20,914 bases of DNA from Hungateiclostridiaceae bacterium UBA3934 (GTDB lineage: Bacteria > Bacillota > Clostridia > Acetivibrionales > DTU013). The stretch covers positions 31,959 through 52,872 of the forward strand of contig DGEE01000001.1 of assembly GCA_002385815.1 (NCBI GenBank), written 5' to 3'. The notes below the pieces were generated by a model. That model was not told where the DNA came from. It ran no database searches and worked only from the letters and a program-made list of their open reading frames with translations. Positions 14,088-20,914 of this stretch are shown here, piece after piece (within the stretch, counting starts at the first letter, position 1; every line of letters starts with the position of its first letter). A program made the position numbers and the translations under genes.

Positions 14088-14840
14088 ATGGCAGCAGACG
14101 AAGGATCACGTATTTACGAAAAACTGGACGCAGACCGGATGGATGTAATAGGCGACATACACGGATGTTTCAGTGAGCTGGCCGGATTGCTGGAAAAGCT
14201 GGGGTACGAAGTCGGTGAAGACGGACTGGTCAGGGGATGGCCGGAAGGCCGCACCCTGGTATTCCTGGGAGACTTCACGGACAGGGGCCCGGAACCCGTA
14301 AAGGTGCTCAGGCTGGCGATGGATGCGGTGAAAAGTGGACGGGCGCGGTCTGTCAGGGGAAACCATGAGGAGAAGATACTGCAGAAGCTCATAAAAGGAA
14401 CAAAGGCAAAGGAAGAGGTCATGGAGACTCTTCGTGCTATCAAAGCTGAAGGCCCGGAATTTATACGACAGGTCATCGACTTCATAGACGGGCTTCCATA
14501 CGTGATGCTGTGCAGAAACGATATCCTGATAGTCCACGGAGGTCTGAAGGAAGAACTGCAGGACCTCGATACGACGGATCGGAAGCTCCGGGGCAGGATA
14601 AAGAGGATGGCGATATACGGTGACATAACAGGCCGGCAACTGGAGGACGGAAGGCCCGAGCGGCTCGACTGGGCAGCGGATTATAAAGGGAAAATGACTG
14701 TCATATATGGCCATACCATAGTCGACAGGGTCGAGTGGAGGAACAACACTGTCAACATAGATACGGGATGCTTCAGGACGGGCATACTGACCGCCGTCAG
14801 GATGCCGGAAAGGGAATTCGTCCAAAGCCGGAGGATGTGA
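14088..14840 (+). CDS. PPP-family metallophosphatase (PrpE/ApaH-like)
   Basis: A cytoplasmic metal-dependent phosphatase of 250 residues. It carries the PPP signature set in order: GDIHG (residues 22-26), GDFTDRG (61-67), GNHEE (91-95), VHGGL near 155 and YGHT near 210, which supply the ligands of two metal ions. The spacing resembles PrpE/ApaH-like diadenosine-tetraphosphatases and the phosphatase domain of bacterial Pnkp; protein phosphatase activity is also possible, so the substrate is left open. ATG 14088 is preferred because AGGGA lies just before it; an in-frame ATG at 14067 would add seven residues but has no SD. A good promoter lies at 13978-14006. The aldo/keto reductase starts 56 bp downstream, so the two are probably co-transcribed. 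Confidence 0.85.
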   Translation: MAADEGSRIYEKLDADRMDVIGDIHGCFSELAGLLEKLGYEVGEDGLVRGWPEGRTLVFLGDFTDRGPEPVKVLRLAMDAVKSGRARSVRGNHEEKILQKLIKGTKAKEEVMETLRAIKAEGPEFIRQVIDFIDGLPYVMLCRNDILIVHGGLKEELQDLDTTDRKLRGRIKRMAIYGDITGRQLEDGRPERLDWAADYKGKMTVIYGHTIVDRVEWRNNTVNIDTGCFRTGILTAVRMPEREFVQSRRM

Positions 14841-14896
14841 TTTACCGCAACGGAAGTTTGATGCAGTGGAAAACGGAACAAGGAGGATCCGGGAGA

Positions 14897-16105
<1,209 letters not shown>

Positions 16106-16141
16106 CAGAGTGCCGGCCGCGCCAGCAAGTCAGCAAATGCC

Positions 16142-16198
16142 CGTCAGTGTGTCAGACAGCAATGGTTAACTGACGCGCCCGCAATCATATAGTATAAT
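16142..16198 (+). promoter_or_regulatory. Promoter and inverted repeat upstream of the PAS-AraC gene
   Basis: TATAAT (16193-16198) pairs with CTGACG (16170-16175) at 17 bp. CGTCAGT (16142-16148) and ACTGACG (16169-16175) are perfectly inverted and the right arm overlaps the -35. Further GTCAG copies occur at 16129-16133, 16143-16147 and 16151-16155. The predicted leader is about 100 nt. Confidence 0.45.
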
Positions 16199-16302
16199 TA
16201 ATTTGTCTATATCATCTTTCTTCGTGAGGCAGGGAAAAGACCGGCTTATCTTCTTCCGTTTACCGCAATGCAGCGGCAGAAATAAACGAGGGGGGTATAC
16301 CT

Positions 16303-17088
16303 ATGGACGACCGGACGGGACAGACACATCCGTGTCCTGATGAGATGCTTACGATAGCTGCTGACAAGAGGGAGTTGCTTGTCAGGGTGATCGAGTTTTT
16401 TCCATACCCGGTCCAGGTTTTTTCAAAGGACGGCACTGTAATTATAGCCAATAAGGCGGCATTCGATGTGATCGGCATAAAAAGCCCGGAGTCTCACATC
16501 GGGAAGTACAATGTTTTCAGGGATCCTGTCGTAAAAGCGCTTGGCGCCGGGGAAAAGGTCAGGGAAGTGCTGCGGGGCAGGACCGTTTATCTGAATGACT
16601 TCAACGCGCCGTACAAGGACCTTGTCAGGTATTTTAACGTGAGAGACAGGGATATACAGACCATAAGCACCGACATCACGTGTTTCCCTGTCATGGAGTC
16701 TGACGGGGAAGTCGAGTACTTCGCAGCCATGTTTTTCATTAAGAAGATATACAGAGGAAAAGAAGAGATAGAATGGGGAAAGCAGTACATAGAATCCCAC
16801 TGTCTGGAACCGTTCGACGCCGATGCCGTCGCAAAGGCGGCATGCCTCAGCAAGACGCATTTTACGAAACTTTTCAGGAAACACACCGGCATGACGCCGT
16901 ATGAGTATTATACCAACTGCAAAATAAGCAGGCTAAAGGAGAAGCTGCTCGATACCAACCTGACCGTCAGGCAGGCTTTTGACCAGTGCAACATGGACTA
17001 CAACGGCCATTCCGCGCGCCTGTTCAGGCAGAAAGTGGGCCTGTCCCCTTCGGCTTACCGCAGGATGGCGTGGGGTAGCGAACAATAG
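16303..17088 (+). CDS. PAS-domain AraC-type transcriptional regulator
   Basis: A 261-residue regulator with an N-terminal PAS-like sensor in place of the usual cupin. Residues about 25-150 read LLVRVIEFFPYPVQVFSKDG and VIIANKAAFDVIG, typical PAS openings; residues about 155-258 form the double helix-turn-helix domain (AVAKAACLSKTHFTKLFRKH, then MTPYEYYTNCKISRLKEKLL and a final VGLSPSAYRRM). The second HTH (AFDQCNMDYNGHSARLFRQK) departs from the usual GFxxxSYFxRxFKK consensus. ATG 16303 follows GAGGGGGG by a few bases. PAS domains of this kind may sense small molecules or redox state; the ligand is unknown. The gene lies between the AKR gene and the converging ThuA gene and has its own promoter, so its targets may be either neighbour. 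Confidence 0.88.
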   Translation: MDDRTGQTHPCPDEMLTIAADKRELLVRVIEFFPYPVQVFSKDGTVIIANKAAFDVIGIKSPESHIGKYNVFRDPVVKALGAGEKVREVLRGRTVYLNDFNAPYKDLVRYFNVRDRDIQTISTDITCFPVMESDGEVEYFAAMFFIKKIYRGKEEIEWGKQYIESHCLEPFDADAVAKAACLSKTHFTKLFRKHTGMTPYEYYTNCKISRLKEKLLDTNLTVRQAFDQCNMDYNGHSARLFRQKVGLSPSAYRRMAWGSEQ

Positions 17089-17103
17089 CGATGGTATCCC
17101 GCC

Positions 17104-17146
17104 TTTCTGCATGCAGAAAAATAAAAGGTGCCGGCCGGCACCTTTT
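17104..17146. terminator. Bidirectional terminator made of two palindromes
   Basis: AAAAGGTGCCGG (17123-17134) and CCGGCACCTTTT (17135-17146) form a perfect 24-bp palindrome with T-runs on both strands, serving the PAS-AraC gene (plus) and the ThuA gene (minus, stop at 17150-17152). A second perfect palindrome, TTTCTGCATGCAGAAA, lies at 17104-17119. Confidence 0.88.
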
Positions 17147-17149
17147 TAT

Positions 17150-17773
17150 TTACAGCAGCCCTGCTGCCCAAAGAGCGCTTCTGCGAATCAGGTTTCTGTA
17201 CATAGGGTTTTTGAAAGAGTCTGCCTGATGCCCGGGAGAGAGGTATACCACTCTGCCGAGGCCATAACTGTGGGCCCATGCCGCCGGCCATTTTTTGCCC
17301 TCTGATTCGTACTCCAGGAGCAGTGTCGTTTCCAGCAGATTATCCAGATCGAACTGATAAGGCTCCTCCATAATATCGAAGCTTTCTATGCCTTCCATGA
17401 TAATGTGGTCTGTTTCCGTCGGTTCATATGTGAGCACCTTCTGGTCAGGATGGTATCTGAATCTGCCACCCGCCAGATGCGCAGCCTCATGGCGCGCCTC
17501 CACCACTATACCGTTATGTATGGCCAGGAGTCCTCCGCCGTTGAGAACGTATGTCAGAAGTCCGGCAACCTGTTCGTCTGTGAGTCTGTCCTCTGTGTAC
17601 GAAACACAAAGATCATACTGACAGATGATTTCATTTTTGAACCTGTCATAATCCTCGGTGAACTCAACTTCAAAATCCCGGAGGATATCTGCCAGCTCTT
17701 TGTCCGGCCCTTTCAGCGGGTGCCATGCTACATTTGTATAATTGCCTATTACGATTGCCTTTTTACTGCCCAA
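17150..17773 (-). CDS. ThuA-domain protein
   Basis: A 207-residue protein made almost entirely of a ThuA (class I glutamine amidotransferase-like) domain, the fold of trehalose-utilisation protein ThuA. Visible motifs are AIVIGNYTNVAWHP at the N-terminus, LLTYVLNGGGLLAIHNG near residue 85 and AAWAHSYGLGRVVYLSPGHQ near 180. Proteins of this fold act in sugar or sugar-derivative metabolism, often beside oxidoreductases; the reaction here is unknown. The start is TTG 17773: AAGGAG (plus-strand 17781-17786) lies seven bases upstream and the domain begins at once. The frame extends to an ATG at 17851, inside the SDR gene, without an SD. It lies 28 bp after the SDR gene, so the two form an operon. 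Confidence 0.9.
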   Translation of the reverse strand: MGSKKAIVIGNYTNVAWHPLKGPDKELADILRDFEVEFTEDYDRFKNEIICQYDLCVSYTEDRLTDEQVAGLLTYVLNGGGLLAIHNGIVVEARHEAAHLAGGRFRYHPDQKVLTYEPTETDHIIMEGIESFDIMEEPYQFDLDNLLETTLLLEYESEGKKWPAAWAHSYGLGRVVYLSPGHQADSFKNPMYRNLIRRSALWAAGLL

Positions 17774-17801
17774 AATATCTCTCCTTTCCAGCCGGTCCTG
17801 A

Positions 17802-18521
17802 TCAGAACTCCCATTTGTTTCCCTCATAGTCGATAAATGCAGGCCTTTCACCCTTGTACTGCTCCGGATCCCTGATGATTTCGATGAGCTTTCCGGCCGG
17901 GATATCAGGAGTCAGTGGCGCCTCGTCATGATATTCGCCTGTAAGCCAGCTCTTCATCCATCCGGGATGTATGAGGATGACCTGACCTCCAAGTTCCCTG
18001 ATATTGTTATGTACTATGGCGGACTGCATATTGAGGGCTGCTTTCGATGTGCAGTAGGCGAACCAGCCCTTCCTGTAGCAGGTGCCTATGCTGCCGGCTT
18101 CAGAAGATATGTTCATGATCAGCTTTTTGTCACTGTTTACTATGAGCTGTATAAGAGCATTTGTTACTCTTGTCGCTCCCAGGCAGTTGACATTGAAGAC
18201 CCTGATCATTTCATCGAAATCCAGCTGATCGAAAATCGTGGGCTCGTGGTTGCCGGATATGGCACTGTTGTTGATCAGAACATCGATCCTGTCGGTTTTT
18301 GACCGGATGAACTCTGCTGCTGTTTTTACGCTTTCATCATTGGACACATCGAGTTCCACTATATGAAGGCGGTCCGGATATTCTGTGCTTAGCTCATCCA
18401 GCAGCCTCCATTCTTTGTTGTATTGCCCTGCAAATACAATGTACCCGTCCTCCAGCAAAACCTTTACCAACTCATAACCCAGTCCTCTGTCGGCCCCTGT
18501 TACACATGCGTATGATTTCAT
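17802..18521 (-). CDS. Short-chain dehydrogenase/reductase (SDR)
   Basis: A 239-residue classical SDR, an NAD(P)-dependent oxidoreductase. It has the cofactor motif TGADRGLG (residues 8-15), NNSA (84-87, where NNAG is usual), Asn112, Ser139/Ser140 in MNISSEAGS, and the catalytic Tyr156/Lys160 in YCTSK. HPGWMKSWLTG near residue 190 follows the usual SDR pattern. The substrate cannot be told from sequence. ATG 18521 is preceded by AGAGGTGA; an in-frame ATG at 18593 adds 24 unrelated residues and lies upstream of the likely promoter. It is the first gene of the SDR-ThuA operon and divergent from metY. SDR next to ThuA suggests oxidation or reduction of a sugar-like compound; this is inferred. 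Confidence 0.92.
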   Translation of the reverse strand: MKSYACVTGADRGLGYELVKVLLEDGYIVFAGQYNKEWRLLDELSTEYPDRLHIVELDVSNDESVKTAAEFIRSKTDRIDVLINNSAISGNHEPTIFDQLDFDEMIRVFNVNCLGATRVTNALIQLIVNSDKKLIMNISSEAGSIGTCYRKGWFAYCTSKAALNMQSAIVHNNIRELGGQVILIHPGWMKSWLTGEYHDEAPLTPDIPAGKLIEIIRDPEQYKGERPAFIDYEGNKWEF

Positions 18522-18539
18522 ATGATCACCTCTTGCTTG

Positions 18540-18548
18540 ATTATACCA
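18540..18548 (-). promoter_or_regulatory. Extended -10 promoter of the SDR-ThuA operon
   Basis: On the minus strand the sequence is TGGTATAAT, an extended -10 (TGnTATAAT) with no good -35. The start would be near 18533, leaving a leader of only about a dozen bases that consists mainly of the SD. Confidence 0.55.
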
Positions 18549-18623
18549 CACAGATGCGGACACGACACATAAATACACGCTTTTCAGGTCCAAAATCGAC
18601 TTTTCGCTGGGGCTGCCTGCAAA

Positions 18624-18685
18624 AAGTTTTTTAAAACTTCCAGATACGGGTATATATTGGCAAAGTCTCTGATGCTTTGTAATTT
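18624..18685 (+). promoter_or_regulatory. metY promoter region with a short inverted repeat
   Basis: TTGGCA (18657-18662) and TAATTT (18680-18685) are 17 bp apart. Upstream, AAGTTTT and AAAACTT (18624-18639) form an inverted repeat with a 2-bp centre. The leader is too short for an S-box riboswitch. Confidence 0.35.
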
Positions 18686-18708
18686 ATCAATGACAGGGGA
18701 GGTCAGTC

Positions 18709-20031
18709 ATGGAAAAAAGAAAGCTTGGTTTTGACACATTACAGGTGCATGCCGGGCAAAAGCCCGATCCTGCCACCGGCTCCAGAGCAGTCCCCATATA
18801 CCAGACTACATCCTATGTTTTCAGGGATACGGAACATGGCGCGAATCTGTTTGGGCTCAAGGAGTCGGGAAACATCTACACCAGGATAATGAATCCGACC
18901 ACAGATGTGCTGGAGCAGAGGATGGCTGCTCTGGAGGGAGGAGTGGCTGCATTGGCCGTAGCTTCGGGGTCAGCAGCGATCACATATGCTGTTTTGAATA
19001 TAGCAGGCACAGGAGAAGAAATCGTAGCTGCAAGCACACTTTATGGGGGCACGTACAACCTGTTTTCGGTGACGCTGCCCAGGCTCGGGATCAAAACTGT
19101 ATTCGTCGATCCGGACGATCCGGAAAACTTCAGGAAAGCTATAAATGAAAAGACCAGGGCGATCTTTATTGAAACACTGGGGAATCCCGGCATCAACATC
19201 ACGGATATAGAAGCGGTTGCCTCCATTGCTCATGAGAATGGGCTCCCGCTGATAGTGGACAATACCTTCGGGACGCCTTATCTCGTACGCCCGATCGAGT
19301 TTGGTGCCGATGTGGTGGTGCATTCGGCCACCAAGTTCATAGGCGGGCATGGCACATCACTGGGGGGAGTGATAGTTGACGGCGGCAGATTCGACTGGAT
19401 TGGCAGCGGGCGGTTTCCTGGCCTGACCGAGCCGGACCCGAGCTATAATGGGATCGTTTATGCAAGGGATACAGGTCCGGCGGCGTATGTGACGAAGATA
19501 AGGGTGCAGCTGCTCAGGGACACCGGTGCGGCCATCAGCCCGTTCAACTCATTCCTGCTGCTGCAGGGGCTGGAAACATTGTCGTTAAGAGTGGCAAAGC
19601 ATGTGGACAATGCGATGAAGATAGCAAAATATCTTGAAAACCACCCGCAGGTTGCATGGGTGAACTACCCCGGGCTGGAAAGCAATAAGTATCACGGGCT
19701 TGCCAGTAAATATATGCCCAGGGGTGCAGGTTCCATCTTTACATTTGGCATCAGGGGCGGACTTGAAGCTGCGGTGAAGTTTATTGACAGCCTTGAGATA
19801 TTCTCAAACCTGGCCAATGTGGCAGACGCAAAATCTCTTGTCATACATCCGGCAACCACCACCCATGCACAGCTGTCTCCCGAAGAACAGCTGGCAGCGG
19901 GAGTGACACCCGATCAGGTAAGGCTTTCTATAGGGATAGAAGATCCCGGCGATCTTATCCATGATCTGGAGCAGGCACTGAGGAAAGCTGCAGAGCAGGA
20001 TACGGCAGGACGGGAATACGACAGGAAGTGA
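18709..20031 (+). CDS. metY: O-acetylhomoserine sulfhydrylase (MetY)
   Basis: A PLP enzyme of 440 residues, the usual length for MetY, which joins O-acetylhomoserine and sulfide to make homocysteine. The start FDTLQVHAGQKPDPATGSRA and PIYQTTSYVF are diagnostic of the Cys/Met-metabolism PLP family; RIMNPTTDVLEQRMAALEGG, the PLP-contacting ASTLYGGTYNLF, and HSATKFIGGHG with the Schiff-base Lys209 follow in order. The MetY-type insertion FDWIGSGRFPGLTEPDPSYN separates it from cystathionine gamma-synthase and gamma-lyase. ATG 18709 has an AGGGGAGG SD six bases away. It is transcribed alone, divergent from the SDR gene, and ends at a good terminator. It pairs functionally with metA at 1775. Cytoplasmic. 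Confidence 0.97.
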   Translation: MEKRKLGFDTLQVHAGQKPDPATGSRAVPIYQTTSYVFRDTEHGANLFGLKESGNIYTRIMNPTTDVLEQRMAALEGGVAALAVASGSAAITYAVLNIAGTGEEIVAASTLYGGTYNLFSVTLPRLGIKTVFVDPDDPENFRKAINEKTRAIFIETLGNPGINITDIEAVASIAHENGLPLIVDNTFGTPYLVRPIEFGADVVVHSATKFIGGHGTSLGGVIVDGGRFDWIGSGRFPGLTEPDPSYNGIVYARDTGPAAYVTKIRVQLLRDTGAAISPFNSFLLLQGLETLSLRVAKHVDNAMKIAKYLENHPQVAWVNYPGLESNKYHGLASKYMPRGAGSIFTFGIRGGLEAAVKFIDSLEIFSNLANVADAKSLVIHPATTTHAQLSPEEQLAAGVTPDQVRLSIGIEDPGDLIHDLEQALRKAAEQDTAGREYDRK

Positions 20032-20067
20032 TTTGACAGTTCACTGCGGAAAGCAGATGGTTTCGTC

Positions 20068-20081
20068 CATGCTTCGGCATG
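20068..20081 (+). repeat. UUCG-tetraloop hairpin after metY
   Basis: CATGC-TTCG-GCATG forms a 5-bp stem capped by TTCG, a very stable RNA loop, between the metY stop and its terminator. It may protect the 3' end of the message. Confidence 0.5.
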
Positions 20082-20095
20082 AAGTAGCGAGCAAG

Positions 20096-20126
20096 GCACC
20101 GGGAGATCAGTTTCCGGTGCTTTTTT
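20096..20126 (+). terminator. Rho-independent terminator of metY
   Basis: GCACCGG and CCGGTGC pair around an 11-nt loop (two further pairs possible), followed by TTTTTT. Confidence 0.88.
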
Positions 20127-20270
20127 AATGCCTGACGCTGATCCTCCACACCAGAGTGGAGAACGCCAGGAATGCTGCTCCTGCAGGCAATGCAAGGAAG
20201 CCTATACGGTAGTTATCGCCCCAGCCGCATATTGCGCAAGCTGGATAGCAGTTATCACCGGCATCGGCAT
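20125..20270 (-). pseudogene. Possible C-terminal remnant of a membrane transporter
   Basis: On the minus strand, FFMPMPVITAIQLAQYAAGA reads from just before M at 20270 to a TAG at 20202-20204. In the next frame DNYRIGFLALPAGAAFLAF and then VWRISVRH follow, ending at a TAA at 20125-20127. Adding one G to the run at 20219-20222 would join the two into a hydrophobic, transporter-like C-terminus. No upstream part of such a gene is present (a stop lies within about 25 codons). The tail overlaps the metY terminator's T-run. The call rests on composition only. Confidence 0.3.
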
Positions 20271-20639
20271 GAAGAACGTGTAATTTTTACTGTTAAATAT
20301 AAGTTTCTTATATTCTGTAACCGACTGTACCGGAAAGAGCCGTTTTTATTACACATCATGATTTCCCGTTATTCGGCCCCGGTTGCAATCAAAGTGTAAT
20401 TCCACAGGTTTTGGACACGTGGATGCAAATTATGCCAATATCAATACTGATAGCTGTGATTACGGTGTACTTGAAAATAAACCATTTCTGATAAAATTTC
20501 ATAACGATTTGATGTTATATGTGGAAAATATTGAGGCATTGTGCTATTATCTTTTTTGACGGTACATAAGAAGAATCGTGGTATGGCAGTACAGAGGTCA
20601 AATCGGTCATATGGATCAACAGCTCCGGGAGGTCGTATT
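20271..20639. other. Gene-free stretch before the thioesterase
   Basis: About 370 bp of AT-rich DNA without a supportable gene. Possible promoter elements for the thioesterase are TATTAT (around 20545) and TTGACG followed 17 bp later by TGGTAT (about 20558-20586); neither is convincing. No known riboswitch or tRNA was recognised. Confidence 0.35.
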
Positions 20640-20914
20640 TTGGGGACAGAGGCTGTTTACAAAAATACATATGTCATCGGATACAGCGATGTGGATTTCC
20701 TGAAATGCCTGAAGTGCAGCAAACTGTTCGAATATTTCCAGGATACGGCCGGTGAGGCTGCAGACAGGCTTGGTGCAGGAGTCGGTACGCTGGCGGAGAA
20801 ATATTCCGTGGCATGGATCCTGACCCGTATCAGGGTGGAGTTCACGAGGATCCCTGGACTGAATGAGAGCATAACTGTTGCGACCTGGCCCCATCCGCCG
20901 GGAAAGCTGGAGTT
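20640..20914 (+). CDS. Acyl-ACP thioesterase, N-terminal part
   Basis: The frame from TTG 20640 runs off the window after 91 full codons (family length about 240-250). GGGAGG (20627-20632) lies seven bases before the TTG; an ATG at 20611 is in another frame that stops soon after. The hotdog-fold pattern of bacterial acyl-ACP thioesterases is clear: YVIGYSDVDFLKCLKCSKLF, then YFQDTAGEAADRLGAGV, WILTRIRVEFTRIP and ITVATWPHPPGKLE. The enzyme releases fatty acids from acyl carrier protein in the cytoplasm. The catalytic residues lie mainly in the missing C-terminal half. It is separated from metY by a terminator and about 500 bp, so it is a separate unit. Confidence 0.9.
   Translation, partial: MGTEAVYKNTYVIGYSDVDFLKCLKCSKLFEYFQDTAGEAADRLGAGVGTLAEKYSVAWILTRIRVEFTRIPGLNESITVATWPHPPGKLE

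Overview
The window reads as chromosomal DNA of an anaerobic member of the Bacillota, most likely Clostridia. The pointers are strong AGGAGG-type ribosome binding sites, a long-form hibernation factor (Hpf), a CxxC-x17-CxxC zinc-ribbon protein, a MetA/MetY route to methionine, an aldo/keto reductase with two iron-sulfur cysteine clusters, a bacterial acyl-ACP thioesterase and several TTG starts. Base composition looks close to 50% GC by eye; it was not computed. No transposase, phage gene, CRISPR array, rRNA or tRNA was seen. Species-level assignment is not possible from sequence alone.

Layout. (1) 1-9333 is rich in sugar enzymes: the N-terminus of a GH3 glycosidase (minus strand, cut by the window edge), a YhfC-type intramembrane protease, metA with its own promoter and terminator, a small membrane protein (minus), a GH94 phosphorylase, an AraC regulator (minus) and a YicI-like GH31 alpha-xylosidase divergent from it. 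GH3, GH94 and GH31 lack obvious secretion signals in what can be seen, so a cytoplasmic route for cello- or xyloglucan-type oligosaccharides is likely. Tandem 21-bp repeats between araC and the GH31 gene look like the regulator's operator, and a near copy of the half-site lies upstream of the GH94 gene. (2) 9334-10271 holds a zinc-ribbon gene whose transcript would start with a strong hairpin, then a non-coding stretch with seven DnaA boxes (9842-10043), two of them inside a 34-bp perfect palindrome. No dnaA, dnaN or rpmH is nearby. (3) 10272-12292 carries hpf and a stand-alone dihydrolipoyl dehydrogenase. (4) 12382-13646 (minus) is an orphan sensor histidine kinase broken by a one-base frameshift in an A5 run. 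(5) 14088-17088 (plus) carries a PPP-type metallophosphatase, an aldo/keto reductase with iron-sulfur motifs, and a PAS-AraC regulator. (6) 17150-18521 (minus) is an SDR-ThuA pair. (7) 18709-20914 holds metY, a terminator, a probable transporter remnant and the start of an acyl-ACP thioesterase.

How the genes fit together. MetA carries Glu111, the residue linked to acetyl-CoA use, and MetY would consume the O-acetylhomoserine it makes, so the window encodes both steps from homoserine to homocysteine, about 16 kb apart. The most unusual feature is the DnaA-box cluster just upstream of hpf. It could be an ectopic DnaA-binding locus (titration or regulation) or, less likely, a chromosomal origin separated from dnaA. 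Genes run mostly on the plus strand on both sides of it, which argues against a replication-direction switch there.
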